NCBI GenBank assembly: GCA_964451255.1
Contig: CAYVHL010000001.1
Coordinates: forward strand, 558,001-622,000
Origin: JAHBTB01 sp964451255
GTDB lineage: Bacteria > Armatimonadota > Fimbriimonadia > Fimbriimonadales > Fimbriimonadaceae
DNA length: 64,000 nt
Reading direction: 5' to 3'
The position numbers were made by a program, and so were the translations under genes. The notes beneath the pieces were generated by a model. That model was not told the origin of the DNA. It saw only the letters and a list, made by a program, of their open reading frames with translations, and ran no database searches. The first letter of the stretch is position 1. Every line of letters begins with the position of its first letter. Below, piece by piece: positions 1 through 8,491 of the stretch.

Positions 1-331
1 CGATCTCGGATCGGGTCTGCGTGCTACAGGAAAGGTAGTTGGCGAGATCCCGGACGTCGTCCACGACCTGGTTCCTGTCTTCTGCGACGGCCGTGCCGCA
101 GACTCCGCACCCGACAGGTATCTCTGTGTGGTCGGTCGGGGCCCCCACATAGGCGTCGAGACGTAGCATGTCGCCGTCCAAGACATAGACACCAGACCAA
201 TCGAACCCTTCCAGACTGTCCAAGAGCAACATCGCCTCTTCGCGTAGAGCCCTTCCTCGAGACGCTGACGACCTGAGCGCACACAGGATTGCCTCATATC
301 GGGCTTCAGCTTCGGTCTCGATCATGCTCAT
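1..331 (-). CDS. GAF-domain protein, free methionine-(R)-sulfoxide reductase-like (partial, 3' end off window)
   Basis: The frame is open from ATG at 331 to the window edge (110 codons), so the C-terminus is missing. The translation shows the pattern of the fRMsr branch of GAF domains: a FDWSGVYVLDGD segment, then IPVGCGVCGTAVAEDRNQVV, then a third cysteine in YLSCSTQTRSEI. Family members reduce free Met-(R)-sulfoxide using cysteines at equivalent places, so activity is plausible; it was not tested. The start overlaps the 3' end of the upstream gene by 26 bases, suggesting co-translation. A second ATG lies two codons in (325). A non-enzymatic GAF sensor is the main alternative, but the conserved cysteines favour the reductase. 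Confidence 0.8.
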   Translation of the reverse strand, partial: MSMIETEAEARYEAILCALRSSASRGRALREEAMLLLDSLEGFDWSGVYVLDGDMLRLDAYVGAPTDHTEIPVGCGVCGTAVAEDRNQVVDDVRDLANYLSCSTQTRSEI

Positions 332-1193
332 TCCACGCCTGCAACGCCTCGTCCGTTTCACCCTCGACGCTGACCAGGTCGTAGCAGGCGACACCCTCCC
401 AATAGCCACGGTCAAGTCCCCCATGGGTCACTTGGAACGAGGCGCCCTTCGCGCCAAGCTCGTCACCAACGTCGACCGGCCCATTATCCAAGACATGCTG
501 GGCTGCGCTCAGCAAGAGTTCGGCGGCGGCCCCTTGCATGGATTCCCCGACCCCCGAGATCTCGAACTCGGGCAATCCGAACTTGCTCATCCCCAAGGTG
601 CAAACAGATATTCCCTCGGGCGTCTTCCGTGGGTTGATCGACACGGCGGCGTCGGCAGGGATTTTGTCGATCACGACGGGAACCTGCTCTGGCAACAAGT
701 ACCGTCGCGCCAAGGGGTCGCCGACCAGGCCATGGGTCAACTGACCAGCGCGCCGCGCGATGTCGAGCATGAAGCTTACGGTCGGCGCAACAGCTGGGTC
801 ATGCGACTCGACCGTCAGTTGCAAGAGGGTCCAGGTCGACTGTAACCTCGCGATGGTCTCCTCGCTGAGTTCGCCCGTCATCTGCCTGGCCGCGATATCC
901 GGGTCGAACCCGGCCTCCTCTTTACTGACGACTAGCATTTTCAGCACCGTCACCCTGTCCAGCGTGGCCAACCCGTAGCCGCCCCGTTCCATCGGCAGTT
1001 CGAGCGACGCCTTCCCTTCCCTCGCATCCATCGGGACGCCAAAGCCGACGACCGCCCCGTCCTGGCCCTTAGGCCCGACCAGTTGCGCTAGGGTCGGAAG
1101 AGGCATCTTGGCTGCAAGCACCGAGAGGTAGAAGCCCTTGCTGATGCCGTATCCGGGCGTCTTGGGCTTCTTGAAGCTGATTAGGTGCTTCAG
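306..1193 (-). CDS. Conserved protein of unknown function (possibly DUF4261-like)
   Basis: About 295 residues, cytosolic in appearance, no signal peptide or membrane segment. The C-terminal part (GLPEFEISGVG, then an AAAELLLSAAQHVLDNGPV helix and an FQVTHG strand) reminds me of DUF4261 proteins, but this is from memory and weak. Coding character extends upstream of the first usable GTG (1121) and ATG (1109): residues such as LKHLISFKKPKTPGYG and GFYLSVLAAKMPLP look genuine. No ATG, GTG or TTG lies between the stop of the upstream HTTM gene (1201) and 1121. A CTG at 1193, preceded at 5 nt by AGGG, is the best candidate start; an ATT at 1205 overlapping the upstream stop is another. Function unknown. 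Confidence 0.6.
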   Translation of the reverse strand: MKHLISFKKPKTPGYGISKGFYLSVLAAKMPLPTLAQLVGPKGQDGAVVGFGVPMDAREGKASLELPMERGGYGLATLDRVTVLKMLVVSKEEAGFDPDIAARQMTGELSEETIARLQSTWTLLQLTVESHDPAVAPTVSFMLDIARRAGQLTHGLVGDPLARRYLLPEQVPVVIDKIPADAAVSINPRKTPEGISVCTLGMSKFGLPEFEISGVGESMQGAAAELLLSAAQHVLDNGPVDVGDELGAKGASFQVTHGGLDRGYWEGVACYDLVSVEGETDEALQAWNEHDRDRS

Positions 1194-1200
1194 GCGAACC

Positions 1201-2403
1201 CTAATGGATCGCCACCTCTTGTTTTTGGACGGCCTTTGGAGCGCCAGCCGGTTCGAAGGCGGCGTTCCACAGGCGACGCCATACTCCCGGAATCCAAGCC
1301 ACCGGCCAGGCACCGACGCAACGCGCCCCGGACGCGGCAAAGCGTGGCCTGCTCCTCCCATCGGGGAGGGTGGCCTCCCAATGGTCGCCCTCCCCGGGCC
1401 CAACCTCAAGCAACCCGAACGGATCGGTCGCCTTCAACGCCGATAACGGCCCGGGGCGCGGGACAAGCGATTTAGGCCAATGCAGTAGCAACCGCCGTTT
1501 CGCCAGCCTGTCACCAACGCGCTTGGCCCAGTCTGTCACCTCTGCGCCTTCATAGTGGGAGATGTACCCGGCACAGATGATGAATGCGAAGAGGGGGATG
1601 TTCATCGAATATTCGATTCCCGCGTGGAGCATCAAGCCGCCGAGGAGCACCCACTTACGCAAGGGTTTGGCAAACACCAAGGTCGCCAGCGCCAATTCGA
1701 TGAACAGTGTGCCATAGGTGAGGAGAGCGACAAAAGGTTGGGTGTCCAGGAATGGCGGGACCGGAAACCGGTCGAACTCATGGAGGTGCCAGGGATAGTG
1801 GACGGCGGTGCCGTCGCGCCACATTGATCCGTCGGCCTTGTGCCACACCGTCGCGAAATACACCACAGCCAACTGGTACTGGACGAGCCTCTGCGGCCAA
1901 GCTGAAACGAGGTCAGGGACAGGGGGCGCCTTGCCCTTCCATAGTCCGATGAGCCTGTCTAAAGAGCATGCTTTGCCGCTCGGACCCACCATGACAAAGA
2001 ACGCCCATTGCCGCAAGAGAGTGTCTCCCGAGTGCAAGATGTCCGGTGACCTGTGGTTGAAAGTCACGAGGAGCACGAACATCACGATGCTCGAAACGCG
2101 GGTGAACAGCCCTAAGGCGGTGAACAGGGCCGCGACAAGCAGGACGACGAACCAGAAAAGGGTCACGCGAGAATCGGTCACACCGGCCAACAGGTTCAGC
2201 CTTGGGACGTCGCCAGCCCACTTTTCGGCCCAAGCGGCCGGGTAGTAGCCCTTGTCGGTGAACCAGGTCTCAAAGTCGATGCTCAGCATCAAGAAATTGA
2301 CGAGGGTCAGCGTCCCGACCAGGATTCGGAAGACACCCATCGTCACGGGTGAAACGTAGCCGAACACCGCCTCGTTGACCGCAGACAACCACTTTCGGAT
2401 CAT
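1201..2403 (-). CDS. HTTM-domain multispan membrane protein
   Basis: About 400 residues. The first ~300 contain roughly seven hydrophobic segments, with FRILVGTLTLVNFLM, LFWFVVLLVAALFTALGLF, YQLAVVYFATVWHK and a late GGLMLHAGIEYSMNIPLF typical of the HTTM (horizontally transferred transmembrane) family related to vitamin-K-dependent gamma-carboxylase. The soluble C-terminal ~100 residues are Pro/Arg-rich. The start at 2403 forms an ATGA overlap with the stop of the upstream partner gene, so the two are very likely co-translated. HTTM proteins are usually encoded beside a membrane-anchored partner, as here. The biochemical role of bacterial HTTM proteins is unsettled; carboxylase activity should not be assumed. 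Confidence 0.8.
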   Translation of the reverse strand: MIRKWLSAVNEAVFGYVSPVTMGVFRILVGTLTLVNFLMLSIDFETWFTDKGYYPAAWAEKWAGDVPRLNLLAGVTDSRVTLFWFVVLLVAALFTALGLFTRVSSIVMFVLLVTFNHRSPDILHSGDTLLRQWAFFVMVGPSGKACSLDRLIGLWKGKAPPVPDLVSAWPQRLVQYQLAVVYFATVWHKADGSMWRDGTAVHYPWHLHEFDRFPVPPFLDTQPFVALLTYGTLFIELALATLVFAKPLRKWVLLGGLMLHAGIEYSMNIPLFAFIICAGYISHYEGAEVTDWAKRVGDRLAKRRLLLHWPKSLVPRPGPLSALKATDPFGLLEVGPGEGDHWEATLPDGRSRPRFAASGARCVGAWPVAWIPGVWRRLWNAAFEPAGAPKAVQKQEVAIH

Positions 2404-3050
2404 TTCGCATCCGCCTCCAGTTGAATTTGATCGACCTGATAATCCCAAAACATGTAGCTGTTGTAGGTCGTCGGTTCAGGCTGGCCGACCCCCGTCCCCT
2501 GTTGCCAGTGTCTGTACAGCTGGACTTCGACCGGGCGTCTGCCGGTTTGTCGGTAGGCCTCAAGCGCGATCCGTTGGGCGGTGTGGTTCCACTTCCAACC
2601 GTACTCGTCTTCAGTGAGCCTCTCGCGGTACTTTCGATAGCGTTCTTTGAAGTACTTCTGCCAGATCGGAAGATCATATATCCGCGGGTACTGGTAGATG
2701 GACGTCGTCCCGTCCTCATACTGAATTTCGGCGTCCATCCACGCGTCGATGCTTGCCGGGTTCGGGGCGAACATGTCCCACCATTGCCAAAGGCCAGTCG
2801 AGGCCATATACAGATAGGGTAGCCGCCGTAGTTGGTCAGGACCGTTGTACCAACTGAACTCCTTCGCATAGACCAGGAACGCGGCCCTGGGCCGCACCAG
2901 GTTTTCAAAGGGTGTGTGTTTGTCGACCTCTTGGGTCTCGTTCGGCTTGGGTTGGGGCGCAGAGTATAGGATCACCATCAGGGCGTGGAAGGCGACCCAC
3001 GCCTTGATGATCGGGTGGACGGTGCGCTTTTTCTTGGCAGTTGCGTCCAT
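2400..3050 (-). CDS. HTTM-associated membrane-anchored protein
   Basis: 216 residues from ATG 3050. A basic N-terminus (ATAKKKRTVHP) is followed by one hydrophobic helix (WVAFHALMVILYSAP), then a soluble, aromatic-rich domain with LWQWWDMFAPNP and a TSIYQYPRIYDLP segment. This pattern is typical of the small partner found next to HTTM genes. A TTG at 3176 would extend the frame by 42 residues but into the divergent nadB start region, with a sequence unlike protein, so ATG 3050 is preferred. The gene is divergent from nadB across about 110 bases. Likely sits in the inner membrane with its C-terminal domain outside; its function is unknown. Confidence 0.7.
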   Translation of the reverse strand: MDATAKKKRTVHPIIKAWVAFHALMVILYSAPQPKPNETQEVDKHTPFENLVRPRAAFLVYAKEFSWYNGPDQLRRLPYLYMASTGLWQWWDMFAPNPASIDAWMDAEIQYEDGTTSIYQYPRIYDLPIWQKYFKERYRKYRERLTEDEYGWKWNHTAQRIALEAYRQTGRRPVEVQLYRHWQQGTGVGQPEPTTYNSYMFWDYQVDQIQLEADAK

Positions 3051-3160
3051 AGGCTTGAGGCCAGTATGCGCCACTTCTGAGGCTACTTTTCCGTACAGAT
3101 TCAGGCTTGCCCGTTTGGCCCTGGCACTCGGGCCACCATTGCGGCCATGCTTATCGAACC

Positions 3161-4660
3161 ATGCCTTTGGAGACAAGCGACTTCTTAGTCGTGGGTAGCG
3201 GACTGGCGGGGTTGACCTTTGCCTTGCACGCCGCCGGGTCGGGTCGGGTCACCGTCTTGACGAAGGCGCATGTCGTCGACAGCAACACGAATTTCGCCCA
3301 AGGTGGCATCGCCGCGGCGGTCGGCGAGAGTGACGACTGGCACCTCCATGAAGAAGACACCCTTGTCGCCGGGGCAGGTCTTTGCGACCGTGAGGCCGTA
3401 CGCTTCCTAGTCCAACGTGCGCCAGACGCGATCGACTGGCTGCGCAGCCTGGGAGCACGGTTCGACCTTGACGGTTCGAACGCCCTCGACCTCGGCAGAG
3501 AGGGAGGGCACAGCAGGCACCGCATCGTGCATCACGCCGACAAGACCGGGTGGGAGGTCGAACGCGCCGTAAGCCAAGCAGTGCGAAGGAACAAGTCGAT
3601 CCGAATCGTCGAGAACGCGTTCGTGACCGAGTTGAGACTCCACGAAGGGCGGTGCGTGGGGGTCTCTGCCCACCTGGCCGACCTTGGCATGAGGGCGTTC
3701 CCTGCCCGGGCCGTCATGCTCGCTACCGGAGGCTGTGGGCGCCTCTATTCCCACACGACCAACCCGCGTGTGGCCACCGGCGACGGAGTATCCCTCGCAC
3801 ACCGGGCAGGCACGACGATCAAGAACATGGAGTTCATGCAGTTCCACCCGACCACGCTTTACCATCCTCAGGCGCGCGGGTTCCTCGTCTCAGAGGCCGT
3901 CCGTGGTGCAGGCGGCATCCTCCGCAACCACCTGGGACGACGATTCATGTACGACTACGACGACCGGCTTGAACTCGCTCCCCGGGACGTCGTCGCCCGG
4001 TCGATCATCAGGGAGATGCAGCGCCTAGACACGTGGTGCGTCTACCTCGATACCACCCACCTCGACCCGCGCTTGTTGGAGACCCATTTCCCCACGATCT
4101 GGCTGAAGCTGCGTGAGATCGGAATCCAGATGGAAAAGGACTGGATACCGATCGTCCCCGCCCAGCACTACTCCTGTGGCGGCGTGGTGACAGACCTGAA
4201 CGGAAGAACCGACATCCCAGGCCTCTATGCGGCTGGCGAGGTCACATGCACCGGCGTCCATGGGGCCAACCGGCTGGCGAGCAACAGCCTGCTGGAGGCC
4301 ATGGTCTTCGCCGCTTCCGCCGCCGAAGTCGTTGGTGACGAACCACCCTCCTCGGTGAGGAAGTGGCAGGCGGAGACCCCTCATTGTGTGCATGAGACGG
4401 AGGCCGTCCGCATCCGCCATGCGATGCAGCACACCATGTCACAAGATCTAGGGATCTTCCGGACAAACGCGGGAATGGCAGACTGCGACCGGCGCCTGGA
4501 CGGTTGGACCCGCGAGTTCGACGGGCTTCCAGATGCTCCGTTCTCCAGTTACAGTTGTGAAGCCAGGAACCTTCTGGACGTCGCAAAGCTGGTCGTCCGA
4601 TCGGCGATCGCCCGGAAAGAGAACGTGGGGCTCCACTTCAACCAAGATCAGCCGGGATAA
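3161..4660 (+). CDS. nadB: L-aspartate oxidase
   Basis: 499 residues, normal for the family. Oxidises L-aspartate to iminoaspartate with FAD, the first step of de novo NAD synthesis; NadA and NadC are not in this window. The N-terminal Rossmann motif VVGSGLAGL starts at residue 10. FAQGGIAAAV, the SRHRIVHHADKTGWEVE segment, MQFHPTTLY and the C-terminal flavin-binding GEVTCTGVHGANRLASNSLL stretch are all present, which distinguishes NadB from fumarate reductase flavoproteins together with the absence of partner subunits. ATG 3161 is chosen because an upstream in-frame codon adds non-homologous sequence. Its 3' end overlaps the convergent gene by 13 bases. Confidence 0.95.
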   Translation: MPLETSDFLVVGSGLAGLTFALHAAGSGRVTVLTKAHVVDSNTNFAQGGIAAAVGESDDWHLHEEDTLVAGAGLCDREAVRFLVQRAPDAIDWLRSLGARFDLDGSNALDLGREGGHSRHRIVHHADKTGWEVERAVSQAVRRNKSIRIVENAFVTELRLHEGRCVGVSAHLADLGMRAFPARAVMLATGGCGRLYSHTTNPRVATGDGVSLAHRAGTTIKNMEFMQFHPTTLYHPQARGFLVSEAVRGAGGILRNHLGRRFMYDYDDRLELAPRDVVARSIIREMQRLDTWCVYLDTTHLDPRLLETHFPTIWLKLREIGIQMEKDWIPIVPAQHYSCGGVVTDLNGRTDIPGLYAAGEVTCTGVHGANRLASNSLLEAMVFAASAAEVVGDEPPSSVRKWQAETPHCVHETEAVRIRHAMQHTMSQDLGIFRTNAGMADCDRRLDGWTREFDGLPDAPFSSYSCEARNLLDVAKLVVRSAIARKENVGLHFNQDQPG

Positions 4661-6447
4661 GAAAACGCAGGAGCGGCCGTGGGTAGGGGCCGAGCGTACT
4701 TGGGGAACCTTACGAAAACCGTCACCGGCCCGTCTTTGACCGGCGTGAACTTGAGGGCCATCGTGCCGACCGCCGGCTCAGGGACGACCTTGGCCAGATT
4801 TTCTCGCGGCTCGACCTCCACCGGCCATCCGCACACCAACACCAGGTCTCCTTCTCCGCGCTTGGCCGGTTCCCACCACAACAAGTATCCGTCCTTCTCC
4901 TGGGTCACGTGGACTTGGGTCGATGACAGGACGCGCACACCCGCGAACAGGGCGTTCAGGCTCGGATCGGTCACGAGTTTCGGCGGCCCCTCTGAGAACA
5001 GCCCCGATCGCAGCCGGTCCAGCGGCTGGGCGTCACCGAGCTTCGATTCCGGAAAGCCTCTCTTGGACTGGTATTCAGGTAGCACCCTTTGGGCGGCCAG
5101 ACCGGCTTGTAGCATCGCACCGGTCAGGCGACGGTCGATCTCGGGGCACAGCTCGGAGGCCACGCTGGCTATCGCCGCTGCTCTTCCGGCCTGCTTGCCG
5201 TCGACCGCGCAGAGGGTCCAAGTCCACCAGTCCCGGCGCTTCAGAACGTCTGCGAGCCATGTGTTGCGCACCGAGTCAGATCCTTCGCCCCAATAGAGGG
5301 TCTGCTCGGCCAGCCCATGGGCGGCCAAGAGGTCGATGCCCTGCCCGTCGGATCCGATCGGTTGTGGCGAATCCGTCAAGGGCTCCCGGGAAGCCAACAG
5401 GCCATGGGAATATTCCTCGCTCGACCCCTTGATCATGTCGACGAGGGTCATCGGCCGGTCTGCCGTCAGCGCACCCAAGGCAAGATCGACGACCCCGTCC
5501 AAGTCCAACGAGGAGACTGTGGCAGGAAGGTCCAGTTTCGTCACCCCTACCACCAGTGGCCGACCGAGTGGCACACGGCGGCAGGGAAACGTGACGGCGA
5601 GCTTGGTCTCGGGGCAGTAGGCGACGGGCCCCTCGAACATGTCCGCGCCGGTTTCCACGACGCCCGACAGCGACCGTAGCGGATAGCCTCCCTGCCGGGC
5701 GAACAGCACACCCACCGGAACCACCGCGTTTGGACGGTCAAATGTCCAGACGGCGACAATGTGGTCGTCCTCTTGCCGTATGTCGACGTCGACTAGCTCG
5801 GGCGGCGTCCCTGTCCAAAAATCGATGTGCTTGACCACCTCATTGGCGACAAGGCCGAGGTCGTGTGCAGTGCTCTGTATCTTCTTCTGGCCAAGTGGCA
5901 AGCAGAACCTCACCCAGCCTGAGTACGGCTTGGCTGTGCCCAATGTCCAGTCGCCAGCCTTGCCCGTGACCATGAGGGAGACGGGGTGGTCGAAGACGAT
6001 GAGGATCGGCGGTTGCTTTTCCTCAAAGGACAACACCGCCCACTTTCCGGGCGGCGTGGGCAAACCGCCGTCGACCGTTCCTTCGGACCAGGTCAAGAGG
6101 GGTGCGTTGTTGGTGGAAAACCCCAGTTGGAAACCGGACAAAAACTGACCGTCAAACCCAGGCGCGGCGAGATTCACCCTGAGGACGGAGGGATTGTCCT
6201 TCTCGACCGGCCCCTGGAAGACGACCTTCCGATCATTGACGGCGGTCGGCCGCATGTCGTGCAAGGGTGAGGAGAATCGGCATAGGTCGCCCCCCGCGTC
6301 CGTGACCCGGAACCCCTTCGCCTCGAGCGTGAAGCCCGGCGGGTTCGGCAGGTCTCGGAATCCGAAGCGGCCATAGGCCTGGCCGACGGCAAAAGCGGCG
6401 ATCGACGCCCAGACAACGCTAGTAGCCGCCCGAGCCCAAAATTTCAA
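4648..6447 (-). CDS. Secreted protein of unknown function
   Basis: About 599 residues if started at TTG 6447. That start gives a good Sec signal: LKFWAR, then a hydrophobic AATSVVWASIAAFAVGQA ending in a plausible signal-peptidase site. It overlaps the upstream barrel gene by 29 bases; reading further upstream gives only non-protein-like sequence. The mature part is beta-rich with many Trp and Gly-Pro turns, for example the FDHPVSLMVTGKAGDW and PYSGWVRFCLPLG segments; a helical middle region follows around the HGLAEQTLYWGEG motif. The layout is reminiscent of secreted carbohydrate-active proteins, but I recognise no catalytic motif. Function unknown. Confidence 0.7.
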   Translation of the reverse strand: MKFWARAATSVVWASIAAFAVGQAYGRFGFRDLPNPPGFTLEAKGFRVTDAGGDLCRFSSPLHDMRPTAVNDRKVVFQGPVEKDNPSVLRVNLAAPGFDGQFLSGFQLGFSTNNAPLLTWSEGTVDGGLPTPPGKWAVLSFEEKQPPILIVFDHPVSLMVTGKAGDWTLGTAKPYSGWVRFCLPLGQKKIQSTAHDLGLVANEVVKHIDFWTGTPPELVDVDIRQEDDHIVAVWTFDRPNAVVPVGVLFARQGGYPLRSLSGVVETGADMFEGPVAYCPETKLAVTFPCRRVPLGRPLVVGVTKLDLPATVSSLDLDGVVDLALGALTADRPMTLVDMIKGSSEEYSHGLLASREPLTDSPQPIGSDGQGIDLLAAHGLAEQTLYWGEGSDSVRNTWLADVLKRRDWWTWTLCAVDGKQAGRAAAIASVASELCPEIDRRLTGAMLQAGLAAQRVLPEYQSKRGFPESKLGDAQPLDRLRSGLFSEGPPKLVTDPSLNALFAGVRVLSSTQVHVTQEKDGYLLWWEPAKRGEGDLVLVCGWPVEVEPRENLAKVVPEPAVGTMALKFTPVKDGPVTVFVRFPKYARPLPTAAPAFSYPG

Positions 6448-8416
6448 TGCCCAGGCGTTTCGTCTGTTGGGAGTAACTGAGCCCGACTTCACGCAGGCCG
6501 AGTTTGTACCCGAGAATGACCGTCTGATTGAGGAACGAGACGCCCTCAAATTGATCCCAGATGTAACTATAGTGCAATCGCCACAGCGGCGAGAAGGCGT
6601 ATGACATCGAAGAATAGATCGACAAGCGATCCATATCGAGCGTTTTTGTCGCCGAAGCGCTGAAGCGCATCCTGCCCTTGTTGAAGTAAGTCTCCGCTGA
6701 AAGCCGATGGCGGCCAAGAAGCGGGGCTGTGAACCCATCGTCCACAAAGTCGTAGACAAAATTCATCACGAAGCCTGGGCTCAGGGTCGTGTCCATGCTG
6801 AGGGTGGCGTAGTGGCTCAGGCCGACGTTCACATTCCTTCCCGTCAGTTGGGCGACCCTATAAGATGCGTTGAGGCCGATTCCCTTGCCGATGCGGAAGT
6901 ACGGGGAGACAAGGCGGGCCTGAAGGCCGAAGGCTTCCTGTTCATAGCCGTCGCCTTCGTTCGTCAGCTTCTGTTCGTTGGCGGTCATGCCCAAGAACAT
7001 CCTGACCCCAGAACTGCCGAGCCTGATCGGATCCTTTTCAATGGTGAGGTTGGCCTGGTCGTTGACGAAGCTGGGGCCGCCGAGGTTAGTGCCGTGGCTC
7101 ACGTTCAGGTTGGCGTTGTACGAGCCCATCGGCTTGTTGACGCCGACATTGGCGAAGAGGCTCTGGTGGGCGGGGAGGTCGATCTGGGCGATGACGTTGG
7201 TGCGGTCGTGGGTCATCCAGAATTGACGCAGGCTGACCCCCCAGTCGTCCCGGCCGATTCCGCCCAGGGTGAAGGCGCCTTCCATCTCGTCGCCACGGTT
7301 CCAGTGCCGTTCGTAGTCCAGGAACATGCCGCCGCCATAGCCGACTCCGCCGCCGAACTGGTTCCCATAGCGGAAACGCATGAGGCTCGTTTCACCTGGC
7401 TTGAGGGAGAGGTAATAGGGATAGTTGACCGCCAGTTGGTTGCTGCTGACGTTGACGTATTGCTCCGTGATGATCGGCGACGTCGTGTAGACGTTCATTT
7501 CGAACAAGGGCAGTTTCATGACAGACTGCCCCCCGACCTTGACGTTCGCACGGTGGAACTGGATGGTCTTGTGCGGATAGGCCGTCGCTCGCTTGGCTTC
7601 TACGATCGAAAGGCTGCCCAAGATGTCTTTGAACTTCAGTTCTTGGCGGTTGTAGGCGGTGGTTCGCTTGTGGACGCCCATTTGGTCGAGATCGACCGCC
7701 CAGAGACCAGATCTCGTTTCTGGCACGACGACAGCGATGATCCCGTTGCTCTCCGTCCGATAGACGGGGAAGCTCGCATTGGCGAATCCCCACCCCTTGC
7801 GGGCGTTGAGCTTCATATACAGCTCGTCGAAATCGGCGGTCACCTTGCCGACGGTGACATGGGCCTTACGGGCGCGCACCTCATAAGTGGGCACGTTCAA
7901 CTGCAGGTCGTCCGCCTTGATTTCCACCTCCCGGTACCGGAGATGGGCGCCATGGTTGCGGCCACTGGCTTCTAAGGTCCGTTCTTGGACGCTGTAAAGC
8001 AAGGAGTCTTCACCAAAGACTTCGATATATTCCTTAGCCGTGTTGAGGGCAGCTTTGTCGCCGAAGAACTGCACTTCGAACTGGCCAAAGGCGTTGAAAC
8101 GCTGACAAGTGACGTGAATGACGCTGATACCCGGCAGGCTGCCGGCCTGCAGGACGGCTCTGGCGAAGCCGTTTTGCGTCTTGACGATGGTCTCCCGGAA
8201 CTCGCCGAGTTTGGTCTCGAAGAGGACGGCGGTCCCGTCGGGAACCAGGCTGCCCGCACTGTCTCGGATCTCGGCGGTTATCGTCAGGGTGGATCTGCCG
8301 TCGGCCACCGTCGCAGAGGGAAACGCGTTGACGTTTATGGAGCCGTTTTGCGCAAAACCGCACGCGGCGACTGCGAGCAACAGCACCGCAAGAAACCAAC
8401 GTGCACCGAGAGTCAT
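6419..8416 (-). CDS. Outer-membrane barrel protein, LptD/OstA-like, with N-terminal Big-type Ig domain
   Basis: 665 residues. The N-terminal signal ends LLAVAACGFAQ; VAAC could be a lipobox, or FAQ a signal-peptidase I site. Residues ~25-115 look like a bacterial Ig (Big_1/invasin) domain, with ATVADGRSTLTITAEIRDSAG and a VPDGTAVLFETKLGEF stretch. An OstA-like segment follows (LRYREVEIKADDLQLNVPTY). From about residue 280 to the end the sequence alternates polar and aromatic strands with short Gly/Asn turns, as in outer-membrane barrels. LptD delivers LPS to the outer leaflet; whether this protein does, or is a paralogue, is inference. It overlaps the downstream secreted gene by 29 bases. Confidence 0.65.
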   Translation of the reverse strand: MTLGARWFLAVLLLAVAACGFAQNGSINVNAFPSATVADGRSTLTITAEIRDSAGSLVPDGTAVLFETKLGEFRETIVKTQNGFARAVLQAGSLPGISVIHVTCQRFNAFGQFEVQFFGDKAALNTAKEYIEVFGEDSLLYSVQERTLEASGRNHGAHLRYREVEIKADDLQLNVPTYEVRARKAHVTVGKVTADFDELYMKLNARKGWGFANASFPVYRTESNGIIAVVVPETRSGLWAVDLDQMGVHKRTTAYNRQELKFKDILGSLSIVEAKRATAYPHKTIQFHRANVKVGGQSVMKLPLFEMNVYTTSPIITEQYVNVSSNQLAVNYPYYLSLKPGETSLMRFRYGNQFGGGVGYGGGMFLDYERHWNRGDEMEGAFTLGGIGRDDWGVSLRQFWMTHDRTNVIAQIDLPAHQSLFANVGVNKPMGSYNANLNVSHGTNLGGPSFVNDQANLTIEKDPIRLGSSGVRMFLGMTANEQKLTNEGDGYEQEAFGLQARLVSPYFRIGKGIGLNASYRVAQLTGRNVNVGLSHYATLSMDTTLSPGFVMNFVYDFVDDGFTAPLLGRHRLSAETYFNKGRMRFSASATKTLDMDRLSIYSSMSYAFSPLWRLHYSYIWDQFEGVSFLNQTVILGYKLGLREVGLSYSQQTKRLGIEILGSGGY

Positions 8417-8437
8417 GGCTTCCTCATAAAATCAGAC

Positions 8438-8476
8438 GATGTCCGGGCCCCCGATTGATCGGAGCGCCCGGACATC
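8438..8476 (-). terminator. Intergenic hairpin, candidate terminator of the FlgD-Ig gene
   Basis: Perfect 11-bp inverted repeat (GATGTCCGGGC at 8438-8448 with GCCCGGACATC at 8466-8476) and an inner CCGA/TCGG stem. It lies just after the stop of the minus-strand gene ending at 8492. The following T-run on the minus strand is weak (GATTTTA), so it may be a leaky terminator or an mRNA-stabilising stem. Confidence 0.5.
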
Positions 8477-8491
8477 CATGTTGTTTTCCGG

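Noticed and set aside
6707..7975. Plus-strand frame of 422 codons antisense to the barrel gene
   Set aside because: No recognisable motifs; composition is that of a GC-driven antisense shadow.
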